48,842 bases of DNA from Zoogloea sp. (GCF_023150065.1 NZ_JAKLLN010000030.1:1-48842); one strand, 5' to 3'; positions 26,396 through 35,424 are shown, counted from the first letter of the stretch. Made by a program: numbers and translations. The notes: generated by a model from the letters alone, not told the origin.

Positions 26396-26486
26396 CCCGC
26401 TGGCAGTGTCGCCGCGGGCTTAGTTGCCTCCGCCAACGACGGCGGAACCCGAGCGAGTCGCGTGCGCAAGCACCCGCCACCTCGTT
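26396..26486 (+). promoter_or_regulatory. ANTAR-type antitermination leader (NasT/NasR target)
   Basis: Two hairpins with six-base loops lie in tandem. P1: CCCG, bulged C, TGGC (26396-26404), loop AGTGTC (26405-26410), GCCG CGGG (26411-26418). P2: TCCGCC (26429-26434), loop AACGAC (26435-26440), GGCGGA (26441-26446). Both loops have A at position 1 and G at 4, the known ANTAR recognition rule. The P2 loop and 3' arm can instead pair downstream: AACGA with TCGTT (26482-26486) and GGCGG with CCGCC (26474-26478), followed by T-rich sequence to 26502. P2 and this terminator-like stem exclude each other, as in nas operon leaders. Confidence 0.78.
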
Positions 26487-26607
26487 GTTCCAACCCGATT
26501 TTGATCCGCGTTTCGCGGGGGCCATGATGTCTGCGCCGCTCATTCTCTGAGCCCGGCATGGATATCCCGCACGGCCCCCAGGGAGACCTGGACGTGCAGG
26601 ATTAATC

Positions 26608-29142
26608 ATGAAAATCATTGTTGTTGGTCATGGCATGGTGGGTCACAAGTTCCTCGAAGAACTTCACCTCCAGGCATCCGTCCCCACCGAAGTCACCGTG
26701 CTGTGCGAGGAACCTCGCGCCGCCTACGACCGGGTGCATCTGTCCGAATTCTTCGCCGGCAAGAGCGCCGACGATCTCTCCCTGGTAGAGCCCGGCTTCT
26801 TCGACAAGAGCGGCTTCTCCCTGCGCCTCAAGACCCGGGCTGCCGCCATCGACCGGCACCACAAGACGGTCACCACCGCCGACGGCGAGGTGCTGCCCTA
26901 CGACAAGCTGGTGCTGGCCACCGGCTCCGCACCCTTCGTGCCGCCGGTCAAGGGCAATGACCGCGCCGACTGCTTCGTCTATCGCACCATCGAAGACCTG
27001 GAAGCCATGACCGAATGCGGCGCCCGCTCGCAAAGCGGCGTGGTGGTGGGCGGCGGCCTGCTTGGCCTGGAATGTGCCAAGGCCCTGCGCGACCTGGGCC
27101 TCGAAACCCACGTGGTCGAATTTGCCCCGCGCCTGATGACGGTGCAGGTGGATGACGACGGTGGCCGCATCCTGCGCAGCAAGATCGAAGAACTGGGCGT
27201 GCGCGTGCACACCAGCCGCAACACCGTGGAGATCACCGACGGCGCCCGTGCCCGCCACCGCATGGTCTTCAACGACGGCAGCCACCTGGAGGCCGACATG
27301 ATCGTGTTCTCCGCCGGCATCCGCCCCCGGGACGAGCTGGCCCGCCAGAACGCCCTGGCGGTCGGGCCCCGCGGCGGCATCGCGGTGGACGACCACCTGC
27401 GCACCAGCGACCCGGACATCTACGCCATCGGCGAGTGCGCCGCCTGGAAGGAACAGCTCTTCGGCCTGGTCGCCCCCGGCTACGACATGGCCCGCGTGGT
27501 GGCCCGCCACATCGCCGGCCAGACCGACGCCCGCTTTGCCGGCGCCGACATGAGCACCAAGCTCAAGCTGATGGGTGTGGACGTGGCCAGCATTGGCGAC
27601 GCCCAGAGCAAGACCCCCAACTGCCGCAGCTACCGCTACACCGACGAGCGCAAGCAGATCTACAAGAAGATCGTGGTCAGCGAAGACGGCAAGCGCCTGC
27701 TCGGCGCCGTGCTGGTGGGCAATGCCGACGAGTACGGCACCCTGCTGCAGATGGCCCTCAACGGCATCGCTCCGCCGGAAGACCCCGAATTCCTGATCCT
27801 CCCGTCCAGCGACGGCAAGGCCAAGCCCGGCCTGGGCGTCGATGCTCTGCCCGACAGCGCCCAGATCTGCTCGTGCAACAACGTCACCAAGGGCCAGATC
27901 TGCGCTGCCGTGGGCGAAGGCGTGACCACCATCGGCGACATGAAGGCCTGCACCAAGGCCGGCGCCACCTGTGGCGGCTGCGTGCCCCTGGTCACCCAGG
28001 TGATGAAGGCCGAGATGGCCAAGCGCGGCATGGCGGTGAACAACCACCTCTGCGAGCACTTCCCCTACTCCCGCCAGGAGCTCTTCCACCTCATCAAGGT
28101 GGGCGAGATCAAGTCCTTCGACGAGCTCCTGCAGAAGCACGGCAAGGGCCTCGGCTGCGACATCTGCAAGCCCGCCGCCGCCAGCATCTTCGCCTCGTGC
28201 TGGAACGAGTTCGTGCTCAAGAAAGACCTGGCCGGCCTGCAGGACAGCAACGACTACTTCCTGGGCAACATCCAGAAGGACGGCACCTACTCGGTGGTAC
28301 CGCGCATGGCCGGCGGTGAAGTCACCCCTGACGGCCTCATCGCCGTGGGCCAGGTGGCCAAGAAGTACGGCCTCTACACCAAGGTCACCGGCGGCCAGCG
28401 CGTCGACCTGTTTGGTGCCCGCGTCGAGCAGCTGCCCTTCATCTGGGAAGAGCTGATCGCCGCCGGCTTCGAATCCGGCCACGCCTACGGCAAGAGCCTG
28501 CGTACCGTGAAGAGCTGCGTCGGCTCCACCTGGTGCCGCTACGGCGTGGGCGACAGCGTGGGCTTCGCGGTGGATCTGGAGAACCGTTACAAGGGCCTGC
28601 GCGCCCCCCACAAGATCAAGTTCGGCGTGTCGGGCTGCACCCGCGAGTGCGCCGAAGCCCAGGGCAAGGATGTGGGCATCATCGCCACCGAGAAGGGCTG
28701 GAACCTCTATGTGTGCGGCAACGGCGGCATGAAGCCGCGCCACGCTGAGCTGCTGGCCGCCGACCTGACCCAGGCCGAGCTGGTACGCCTGGTGGACCGC
28801 TTCCTGATGTTCTACGTCCGCACCGCCGACCGCCTGCAGCGCACCAGCACCTGGCGCGACAACCTGGAAGGCGGCCTCGACTACCTGAAGGACGTGGTGG
28901 TGAACGACAGCCTGGGCCTCGGTGCCGAGCTGGAAGCCCAGATGCAGCTGGTGGTGGACACCTACCAGTGCGAATGGAAGACCGCCGTCACCACCCCCGC
29001 GGTGCGCCAGCGCTTCCGTTCCTTCGTCAATAGCGAGAAGGCCGACGAGCACATCATCTTCGTGGAAGAGCGCGGCCAGATCCGCCCCGCCCGCCCCGAA
29101 GAGCGCGCCGCCGACCTCGACACCCTTGCCACGCCCGCCTGA
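26608..29142 (+). CDS. nirB: Assimilatory nitrite reductase [NAD(P)H] large subunit
   Basis: An 844-residue cytoplasmic enzyme reducing nitrite to ammonium. N-terminal FAD/NAD module (VVGHGMVGHKFLEEL; VVVGGGLLGLECAKAL), a BFD-like [2Fe-2S] domain (CSCNNVTKGQIC with CTKAGATCGGC, near 420-460), ferredoxin-like sulfite/nitrite reductase half domains, and the sirohaem-[4Fe-4S] ligands C637, C643, C677 and C681 (C-x5-C, C-x3-C). Length is normal. The ATG at 26608 follows a leader of about 214 nt with an attenuator. nirD follows 10 bp later. The enzyme is expected to be made under nitrogen limitation in the presence of nitrate or nitrite. Confidence 0.97.
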   Translation: MKIIVVGHGMVGHKFLEELHLQASVPTEVTVLCEEPRAAYDRVHLSEFFAGKSADDLSLVEPGFFDKSGFSLRLKTRAAAIDRHHKTVTTADGEVLPYDKLVLATGSAPFVPPVKGNDRADCFVYRTIEDLEAMTECGARSQSGVVVGGGLLGLECAKALRDLGLETHVVEFAPRLMTVQVDDDGGRILRSKIEELGVRVHTSRNTVEITDGARARHRMVFNDGSHLEADMIVFSAGIRPRDELARQNALAVGPRGGIAVDDHLRTSDPDIYAIGECAAWKEQLFGLVAPGYDMARVVARHIAGQTDARFAGADMSTKLKLMGVDVASIGDAQSKTPNCRSYRYTDERKQIYKKIVVSEDGKRLLGAVLVGNADEYGTLLQMALNGIAPPEDPEFLILPSSDGKAKPGLGVDALPDSAQICSCNNVTKGQICAAVGEGVTTIGDMKACTKAGATCGGCVPLVTQVMKAEMAKRGMAVNNHLCEHFPYSRQELFHLIKVGEIKSFDELLQKHGKGLGCDICKPAAASIFASCWNEFVLKKDLAGLQDSNDYFLGNIQKDGTYSVVPRMAGGEVTPDGLIAVGQVAKKYGLYTKVTGGQRVDLFGARVEQLPFIWEELIAAGFESGHAYGKSLRTVKSCVGSTWCRYGVGDSVGFAVDLENRYKGLRAPHKIKFGVSGCTRECAEAQGKDVGIIATEKGWNLYVCGNGGMKPRHAELLAADLTQAELVRLVDRFLMFYVRTADRLQRTSTWRDNLEGGLDYLKDVVVNDSLGLGAELEAQMQLVVDTYQCEWKTAVTTPAVRQRFRSFVNSEKADEHIIFVEERGQIRPARPEERAADLDTLATPA

Positions 29143-29152
29143 GGAGCCCGAC

Positions 29153-29491
29153 ATGAGCAACGCCCCCCTCGCCTGGACCACCGTGTGCACGGTGGACGAG
29201 ATCCTGCCCAACACTGGCGTCTGCGCCCTCGTGGAGGACCGCCACGTGGCGGTGTTCCGCGTCGGCGACGCCGGCTTCTACGCCATCGACAACGTGGACC
29301 CCAAGTCCGGCGCCAGCGTCCTGTCCCGGGGCCTGGTCGGCAACCTGGGTGAGCACATCGTGGTGGCCTCGCCGCTGTACAAGAACCACTTCGACCTGGC
29401 CACCGGCGCCTGCCTGGAAGCCCCCGAGCACTCGGTGCGCGCCCACGCGGTGAGCATCGAGGACGGCCGCGTCCGGGTCGCCCTGGGCTGA
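29153..29491 (+). CDS. nirD: Nitrite reductase small subunit NirD
   Basis: A 112-residue Rieske-fold protein (DRHVAVFRVGDAGFYAIDNV; SPLYKNHFDLATGACLEAPE). Like other NirD proteins it lacks the Cys/His ligands of true Rieske proteins, so it binds no cluster and instead assists NirB. The ribosome-binding site GAGGAG (29141-29146) supports ATG 29153. Part of the nirB-nirD-nirC operon. Confidence 0.94.
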   Translation: MSNAPLAWTTVCTVDEILPNTGVCALVEDRHVAVFRVGDAGFYAIDNVDPKSGASVLSRGLVGNLGEHIVVASPLYKNHFDLATGACLEAPEHSVRAHAVSIEDGRVRVALG

Positions 29492-29536
29492 CCCGACTTC
29501 ACCCCTGATCGCCTGACCCCACAAAAGGACCAAAAA

Positions 29537-30349
29537 ATGGCCTACCTCGCTCCTGCCGAATTCGTCACCAAGATGGTGGACGCTGGCGAATCCAAGCTCC
29601 TCATGTCCACCCGCGACACCCTGATCCGCGCCTACATGGCCGGTGCCATCCTGGCCCTGGCCGCCGCCTTCGCGGTCAGCGTGTCGGTCAACACCGGCAA
29701 CCCGCTGGTCGGTGCCCTGCTCTTCCCGGTGGGCTTCTGCATGCTCTACCTGCTGGGTTTCGACCTGCTCACCGGCGTGTTCACCCTCGCCCCCCTGGCG
29801 GTGATGGACAAGCGCGCCGGCGCCACCTGGAACGGCGTGCTGCGCAACTGGGGCCTGGTGTTCACCGGCAACTTTGCCGGCGCCCTGACCGTGGCCGTGT
29901 TCATGGCCATCATCTTCACCAACGGTTTCACCGAGGCCCCCAACGCCATCGGCCAGAAGATCGGCCACATCGGCGAGGGCCGCACGGTGGGCTATGCCGC
30001 CCACGGTGCCGGCGGGATGCTGACCCTGTTCATCCGCGCCGTCATGTGCAACTGGATGGTGTCCACCGGCGTGGTCGCCGCCATGATGTCCACCAGCGTC
30101 TCCGGCAAGGTCATCGCCATGTGGATGCCCATCCTGGTGTTCTTCTACATGGGCTTCGAGCACAGCATCGTCAACATGTACCTGTTCCCGTCGGGCCTCA
30201 TGCTGGGCGGCAACTTCACCTTCATGGACTACATGATCTGGAACGAGATCCCCACCGTGCTGGGCAACCTGGTGGGCGGCCTCACCTTCGTCGGCGCCAC
30301 CCTCTACTCCACCCACTACAAGACGGCCCCCAAGCGTCGCGCCGCCTGA
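29537..30349 (+). CDS. nirC: Formate/nitrite transporter family protein (NirC-like)
   Basis: A 270-residue FNT channel with six hydrophobic segments. Family features: YLAPAEFVTKMVDAGESKL at the start, VGFCMLYLLGFDLLTGVF, RNWGLVFTGNFAGAL and GFEHSIVNMYLFPSGLM. It presumably moves nitrite into the cell for NirBD or lets it out when it accumulates. A strong AAAAGGA lies before the ATG. It stands 45 bp after nirD and 25 bp before the phosphatase/kinase gene. Confidence 0.93.
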   Translation: MAYLAPAEFVTKMVDAGESKLLMSTRDTLIRAYMAGAILALAAAFAVSVSVNTGNPLVGALLFPVGFCMLYLLGFDLLTGVFTLAPLAVMDKRAGATWNGVLRNWGLVFTGNFAGALTVAVFMAIIFTNGFTEAPNAIGQKIGHIGEGRTVGYAAHGAGGMLTLFIRAVMCNWMVSTGVVAAMMSTSVSGKVIAMWMPILVFFYMGFEHSIVNMYLFPSGLMLGGNFTFMDYMIWNEIPTVLGNLVGGLTFVGATLYSTHYKTAPKRRAA

Positions 30350-30374
30350 CCCCGCCACCGCCAGGGACCCGCCC

Positions 30375-32114
30375 ATGCGCACCGCCGGCCTGCACGTCAC
30401 CGTCGGTCAGGCCTCCCTGGCGGCCGACGACCACATCAACCAGGACTTCCACGGCGCCTGCCTGCCCCGGGGGCACCAGCTCGCCGGCAAGGGCGTCGTC
30501 CTGGCCCTGGCCGACGGCATCAGCTCCAGTCAGGTCAGCCAGCTGGCCAGCCAGACCGCCGTCCGCTCCTTTCTCGAAGACTATTACGCCACCTCGGAGG
30601 CCTGGTCGGTGCGCCGCGCCGCCGAGCGGGTGCTGAGCGCCACCAACGCCTGGCTCCACGCCCAGACCATGGGCAGCGACGCCCGCTTCGAGAAGGACCG
30701 GGGCTACGTCTGCACCTTCAGCGCCCTGATCCTCAAGGGGCGCGAGCTGCACCTGCTGCACGTGGGCGATTCCCGCATCTACCGCCTGCACCCCCAGGCC
30801 CTCGAACAGCTCAGCGACGACCACCGTGTGCGCCTGTCGTCCTCCGAGTCCTACCTGGGCCGCGCCCTGGGCGCCGGGCCCTACGTGGAGATCGACTACC
30901 GGGGCTGGGAAGCCGAGGCCGGCGAGGTGTACCTGCTGGCCACCGACGGCGCCTACGGCCACATCCAGGCCGATGACATCCATCAGACCCTCGCCACCCA
31001 TCCCGCCGACCTGGACGCCGCCGCCACCACACTGGTGGCCCTGGCCCGGGCGCGGGGCTCCGACGACGACGCCACCCTGCAGCTGCTGCGCATCGACAGC
31101 CTGCCTGCGCGGGACGCCCCCCACCCCCAGCTCGGCCGTGCCGGGCTTCGCCTGCCTCCGGTCCTCGCCCCGGGCATGGCCTTTGAAGGCTTCACCATCC
31201 TGCGCGAGCTGCAGGTCAGCGCCCGCAGCCACCTGCACCTGGCCATCGACGACCAGAGCGGCCAGCCCTGGGTCATCAAGACGCCTTCGGTGGACCTGCA
31301 GCAGGACCCGGAATACCTGGACCGCTTCGTCCTCGAGGAATGGATCGCCCGGCGCGTGAACAGCCCCCACGTGGTCAGGACCTGGCCCGGCGAGCGGCCC
31401 CGCAGCCACCTCTTCGTGGCCATGGAGTTCATCGAGGGCCAGACCCTGGCCCAGTGGCGGGTGGACAACCCCCAGCCCGGCCTCGACAGCGTGCGCGGCC
31501 TCGTCACCCAGATCGCCCAGGGCCTGCAGGCCCTGCACCGCCGCGAGATGCTCCATCAGGATCTGCGCCCCGAGAACGTGATGATCGACGCCCAGGGCAC
31601 GGTCAAGCTCATCGACCTGGCCAGCGCCCACGTGGAGGGCCTGGCCGAAACCCACCGGGACGCCCTGGCCTCCGCCGTGCCCGGCAGCCTGCAATACACC
31701 GCGCCGGAAGTCCTGCTGGGCGAACCCGGCAGCCCGCGCAGCGAACTGTTTGCCCTGGCCACCCTCAGCTACCAGCTCCTAACCGGCCAGCTCCCCTACG
31801 GCCTCGAGGCCGCCCGGGTGCGCAGCGCCGACGACCTGCGCCGCCTGCGCTACATCCCCGCCCGCCACCACCGGCCCGATCTCCCGACCTGGGTGGACGC
31901 CGTCCTCGCCAAGGCCCTGCACCCCAACCCAGCCCGACGCCAGGAGGTCATCTCGGAATTCGTCCAGGATCTCAAGGCGCCGGGCAACGAGTTCACCCAC
32001 CGCCGCAGCACGCCGCTGATCGAGCGCAACCCGGTGATGTTCTGGAAAGCCACCACAGCCCTCCTGGGACTGGCGGTCATCGCCCTGCTGGCCCTGCGCA
32101 TTACCGGGCACTGA
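30375..32114 (+). CDS. PP2C phosphatase / Ser-Thr protein kinase fusion
   Basis: A 579-residue protein joining two opposing activities. Residues 1-240 form a PP2C phosphatase with metal-binding motifs (LADGISSSQ, LHVGDSRIYRL, LLATDGAYGH, GSDDDATL). Residues 270-550 form a protein kinase: Lys302 (WVIKTP), catalytic loop HQDLRPENV (D396 present, HRD changed to HQD), metal site LIDLAS at D414 (DFG changed to DLA) and TAPEVL. One C-terminal TM helix (about 555-575) anchors it to the inner membrane. Proteins of this build recur beside nitrate/nitrite assimilation genes in proteobacteria. It begins 25 bp after nirC, so it belongs to that operon. Its target is not known. Confidence 0.92.
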   Translation: MRTAGLHVTVGQASLAADDHINQDFHGACLPRGHQLAGKGVVLALADGISSSQVSQLASQTAVRSFLEDYYATSEAWSVRRAAERVLSATNAWLHAQTMGSDARFEKDRGYVCTFSALILKGRELHLLHVGDSRIYRLHPQALEQLSDDHRVRLSSSESYLGRALGAGPYVEIDYRGWEAEAGEVYLLATDGAYGHIQADDIHQTLATHPADLDAAATTLVALARARGSDDDATLQLLRIDSLPARDAPHPQLGRAGLRLPPVLAPGMAFEGFTILRELQVSARSHLHLAIDDQSGQPWVIKTPSVDLQQDPEYLDRFVLEEWIARRVNSPHVVRTWPGERPRSHLFVAMEFIEGQTLAQWRVDNPQPGLDSVRGLVTQIAQGLQALHRREMLHQDLRPENVMIDAQGTVKLIDLASAHVEGLAETHRDALASAVPGSLQYTAPEVLLGEPGSPRSELFALATLSYQLLTGQLPYGLEAARVRSADDLRRLRYIPARHHRPDLPTWVDAVLAKALHPNPARRQEVISEFVQDLKAPGNEFTHRRSTPLIERNPVMFWKATTALLGLAVIALLALRITGH

Positions 32115-32138
32115 GCCCCGACGGCGGCCCTGATCCGC

Positions 32139-32144
32139 GATAAT
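32139..32144 (+). promoter_or_regulatory. Putative -10 of the YkuD-fold gene
   Basis: GATAAT 28-33 bp before the GTG start at 32172, in the only gap between the kinase gene and this gene. No clear -35. Confidence 0.35.
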
Positions 32145-32171
32145 CAGCTCCCCGCACCCACCGACCCCGCC

Positions 32172-32831
32172 GTGCCCACCCGCTACAGCACCCAGCTCCT
32201 GCGCGTTCTCGCCGAACACGAGGACGCCACCACCGGACACCTGCAAGCCTTCGAACGCCCGCCGGGCGGCCCCTGGCAAGCTGTGGGCGAAGTCATCCCC
32301 GTCACCCTGGGCCGCAGCGGCCTGGCCTGGGGCCGGGGGCGGCACCCCGCCCAGCCGGGGCGACAGAAGCAGGAAGGCGACGGACGCGCGCCGGCCGGCG
32401 TGTTTGCCCTCACCGCCCTGTTCGGCGCCTCCCCAAACGGCGACTACCGCCTGCCCTACCACCCGGCCCACCCGGATCTGAAAGGCGTGGACGACCCCGC
32501 CTCACGCCATTACAACTGCCTGGTCGATGCCCGCCACACCCCCCGGGACTGGGCCTCCTGCGAAGACATGCTGCGCCCGGACGCCCGCTACGCCCTGGGC
32601 GCCGTGGTGGCCCACAACAGCAACCCGCCCCTGCCTGGTGCCGGGTCGTGCATCTTCCTGCACGTGTGGGAAAGCCCCGGCGCCCCCACCGCCGGCTGCA
32701 CCGCTATGAACCTCATCCACATGCGCCAGCTGGCCCACTGGCTCGACCCCGCCCGCCAGCCCTTGCTGGCCCAGCTTCCCGAGGCCGACTACGCCGCCCT
32801 GCAGGTGGCCTGGGATCTGCCCCGGCGATGA
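32172..32831 (+). CDS. YkuD (L,D-transpeptidase-like) family protein
   Basis: A 219-residue protein with the YkuD catalytic signature: His164 (CIFLHVW) followed by PTAGCTAM with Cys176. Canonical enzymes link or trim peptidoglycan peptides in the periplasm, but no signal peptide is visible from the GTG start at 32172, and the stretch before the domain is not hydrophobic. Either secretion uses another route or the protein has a different role, as is suspected for several proteobacterial YkuD proteins of this short type. A GTG start is chosen because no ATG precedes the conserved part in frame. Confidence 0.82.
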   Translation: MPTRYSTQLLRVLAEHEDATTGHLQAFERPPGGPWQAVGEVIPVTLGRSGLAWGRGRHPAQPGRQKQEGDGRAPAGVFALTALFGASPNGDYRLPYHPAHPDLKGVDDPASRHYNCLVDARHTPRDWASCEDMLRPDARYALGAVVAHNSNPPLPGAGSCIFLHVWESPGAPTAGCTAMNLIHMRQLAHWLDPARQPLLAQLPEADYAALQVAWDLPRR

Positions 32832-32896
32832 CAGGCCGGCCCCCCGCCCGCTAGACTGCGGAGCTTTACCGTCCCGGGCCGCCGCCCCACCGCACC

Positions 32897-34147
32897 GTGC
32901 TCAACCGCATCTGGGTCGCCTTCGTTCTCGTCGGATTTCTCGCCGCCCTCGTGCAGACCCTGCAGGGCGACATGGGCATCTTCGGGCGCCTCCTCAGCGG
33001 CCTCTTCGACACCGCCAAAACCGGCTTCGACATCGCCATCGGCCTCGTCGGCATCATGAGTCTGTGGCTGGGCATCATGAAGATCGGCGAGAAGGGCGGC
33101 CTCATCCAGCTCTTCGGCCGGCTGGTGGCTCCCTTCTTCCGGCGCGTCTTCCCCGACATCCCCCCCGGCCACCCCGCCAGCGGCAGCATCGTGATGAACG
33201 TCTCCGCCAACATGCTCGGCCTCGACAACGCCGCCACGCCCCTGGGCCTCAAGGCCATGCGCGAACTGCAGGAGATCAACCCCCGCAAGGACACCGCCAG
33301 CAACCCGATGATCATGTTCCTGGTGCTCAACACCGCGGGCATCACCCTCATCCCCACCTCGGTCATCGCCATTCGCCAGAGCATGGGCGTACAGCAGGGG
33401 CTCACCCACTTCAACGCGGCGGACATCTTTCTGCCCACCCTGCTGAGCACCTTCATCTCCTTCACCGCCGGGCTCATCGCCGTGGCTGCGTGGCAGCGCA
33501 TCAATCTGCTGTGCGCCCCGGTGCTCGCCGTGTTTGCCGGTTTTGCCGCCCTGATGGCGGGCCTCTACGCCTGGCTCGCCCCCCTGCCCGCCGAGCAGAT
33601 GGCCCAGACCATCGGTGTGCTGGGCAGCGGCGTCATCCTGTCCCTCATCGTCCTCTTCGTGGGTGTGGCCGCCTGGCGCGGCGTGGATGTGTACGAAGCC
33701 TTCGTCGAAGGCGCCCGCGACGGCTTTGGCGTGGCGGTGCAGATCATCCCCTACCTCATCGCCATGCTCGCCGCCATCTCCCTGTTCCGCAACAGCGGCT
33801 GCATGGACTACCTCATCGACGGCATCCGCAACGTCGTGCTGGCCCTCGGCCTCAACGCCGACTTCGTCCCCGCCCTGCCCGTCGGCCTCATGAAGACCCT
33901 CAGCGGCAGCGGCGCCCGCGGCCTGATGGTGGATGTCATGACAACCCACGGCGTCGACTCCTTCCCCGGCCGCCTCGCCGCCATCATCCAGGGCTCCACC
34001 GAAACCACCTTCTACGTGCTCGCCGTGTACTTCGGCAGCGTCAACATCACCCGCATGCGCCACGCCGTCGCCTGCGGCCTCATCGCCGACCTGGTCGGCC
34101 TCATCGGGGCAATTGGCGTGGGCTACCTGTTCTATCACGGCGGCTGA
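32897..34147 (+). CDS. Nucleoside-recognition (SpmA/SpmB-like) membrane protein
   Basis: A 416-residue inner-membrane protein with two Gate/nucleoside-recognition domains, equivalent to a fusion of Bacillus SpmA and SpmB. Domain hallmarks: GLVGIMSLWLGIMKIGEKGG, SANMLGLDNAATPLGLKAM and NTAGITLIPTSVIAIR in the first half; PVGLMKTLSGSGARGLMVD and IIQGSTETTFYVLAVYFGSV in the second. Found widely in non-sporulating bacteria, where its role is unknown, probably transport. Start GTG at 32897; TAGACT lies 40 bp upstream. Confidence 0.88.
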   Translation: MLNRIWVAFVLVGFLAALVQTLQGDMGIFGRLLSGLFDTAKTGFDIAIGLVGIMSLWLGIMKIGEKGGLIQLFGRLVAPFFRRVFPDIPPGHPASGSIVMNVSANMLGLDNAATPLGLKAMRELQEINPRKDTASNPMIMFLVLNTAGITLIPTSVIAIRQSMGVQQGLTHFNAADIFLPTLLSTFISFTAGLIAVAAWQRINLLCAPVLAVFAGFAALMAGLYAWLAPLPAEQMAQTIGVLGSGVILSLIVLFVGVAAWRGVDVYEAFVEGARDGFGVAVQIIPYLIAMLAAISLFRNSGCMDYLIDGIRNVVLALGLNADFVPALPVGLMKTLSGSGARGLMVDVMTTHGVDSFPGRLAAIIQGSTETTFYVLAVYFGSVNITRMRHAVACGLIADLVGLIGAIGVGYLFYHGG

Positions 34148-34190
34148 GCCGCATGCTGCAGAAGGGCGTGTGCGCCAGGGCTGCACTTGT

Positions 34191-34196
34191 CATAAT
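34191..34196 (+). promoter_or_regulatory. Putative extended -10 element
   Basis: TGTCATAAT (34188-34196) has an extended TGn -10 form, 46 bp before the ATG at 34242. No good -35. Confidence 0.4.
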
Positions 34197-34241
34197 TCGA
34201 GAGATATCTTTGAATCCCTCGCATATGAAGATCTGGTGCCC

Positions 34242-34871
34242 ATGAGCTCTCGAACCTTTCTGATCAGCCTTGCAGGGTTCGGCTGCTATTTCGGCCTGCT
34301 GTTGATTACGCCAAAGGCCTTCCCCGCCTTCGGCGCAAGCACAACTCACTTCCTTCTCATCCTGTCGTCGATGGTGTTGATGCCGCTCCTCGCCATCACT
34401 GCCATCTGGGCCATTGGAGCCCTCATCACCGCCAAACTCGACAAGCATGCCATGGGCCCGGCAGCACGCACGGCAGGGCGAGTCAGCCTGGCGGGGGTTG
34501 CCGCCTTCTTTATCTGCATCGCACTGGCCTCCATCCTTCCCAACACGCTGCCCACCGGCTCTTACGACAGCCCTTTCAACAGGGCGCTATGGCTGGACCC
34601 GGGTTTCGCAACCGATCCCCCGGGCCAGGCAACCCCGCGGCAGAAAATGCTGGCAGCCGTCATCGCACAGCTTCCGCACAAGAGCCGCAGCGAAATCGAA
34701 ACCATGCTGGGCCCGTCGATGAACACGCCATACTTTCAAAGCACCGGGCGGGATCTCATATATGCGACGGGCCCGCAACGCGACTCAGTGTTTGGACTGG
34801 ATTCCGAATGGCTTCTGATCTGGCTGGATGAACACGGGACTTACAAGCGCCACACGATTGCCACGGATTGA
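34242..34871 (+). CDS. Uncharacterised membrane-anchored protein
   Basis: A 209-residue protein with three hydrophobic segments in the first 100 residues and a soluble C-terminal part. The C-terminal 75 residues (LPHKSRSEIETMLGPSMNTP, then FQSTGRDLIYATGP and SEWLLIWLDEHG) resemble the short alpha-beta modules that gauge lipoprotein assembly (BamE/SmpA type) in pattern, but that is only an impression. ATG 34242 is taken because the hydrophobic start follows directly. G+C is lower than in genes to the left. A small secreted-protein gene begins 4 bp after the stop. Confidence 0.65.
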   Translation: MSSRTFLISLAGFGCYFGLLLITPKAFPAFGASTTHFLLILSSMVLMPLLAITAIWAIGALITAKLDKHAMGPAARTAGRVSLAGVAAFFICIALASILPNTLPTGSYDSPFNRALWLDPGFATDPPGQATPRQKMLAAVIAQLPHKSRSEIETMLGPSMNTPYFQSTGRDLIYATGPQRDSVFGLDSEWLLIWLDEHGTYKRHTIATD

Positions 34872-34875
34872 AAAT

Positions 34876-35397
34876 ATGTACAGATCAAGATCAACCTCAG
34901 CGCCACTCCACGCCATCGCCTCCCTGCTGGCAGCGCTGAGCCTTTTTGCGCCGCCGGCATCCGCCGTCGCCCCCAACCCACCCCAAAAGTACTCCTGGGA
35001 GAGGAATGAAGCCCTATCCGTTCTGCCAGTACGATCCGAGATTGATGTATCGGTGAAGAAACACCCGGAGCTCAAGGGCGACGACTACGTAAAGCCATCC
35101 TGGATCAGCGATGCGGACTACCCCGTAAAGCAGCTCCCCAAACCCACGTGGAACATGGACGGCAGCCTGTCGGTCTGGCATGTTGCCGCCGAGACGGGAT
35201 CCTCCTCCATCGCCGAATCCGGCGCGCGAGCGCTCTTACTCGGCAAGGAGCTATCGCTGTGCTACGCCTGGCGCCCGAAAAGCTACGCTCCCAATGAGCC
35301 GATAGCGGCCTATGTCATTTCCGTCGTCATTGAATTCCGCATCCGGAATCTCGCTCCCGGAAATTACTCGTTCAAGGAAATCGAGGTTTGCCAGTGA
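34876..35397 (+). CDS. Uncharacterised secreted protein
   Basis: A 173-residue protein with a typical Sec signal peptide (ASLLAALSLFAPPASA) and no recognised domain. The mature part contains IDVSVKKHPELKGDDYVKPS and ends in a conserved-looking strand pair (YVISVVIEFRIRNL). Starts 4 bp after the upstream membrane-protein gene, so the two are probably co-transcribed and may act together in the envelope. Confidence 0.62.
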   Translation: MYRSRSTSAPLHAIASLLAALSLFAPPASAVAPNPPQKYSWERNEALSVLPVRSEIDVSVKKHPELKGDDYVKPSWISDADYPVKQLPKPTWNMDGSLSVWHVAAETGSSSIAESGARALLLGKELSLCYAWRPKSYAPNEPIAAYVISVVIEFRIRNLAPGNYSFKEIEVCQ

Positions 35398-35424
35398 CGC
35401 AAGCGCCCTCCACGGAGAACCCCC

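Noticed and set aside
26602-29214. An 870-codon open frame on the minus strand
   Set aside because: Exact mirror of nirB, with a product made of repeated A/G/H/V; no support.
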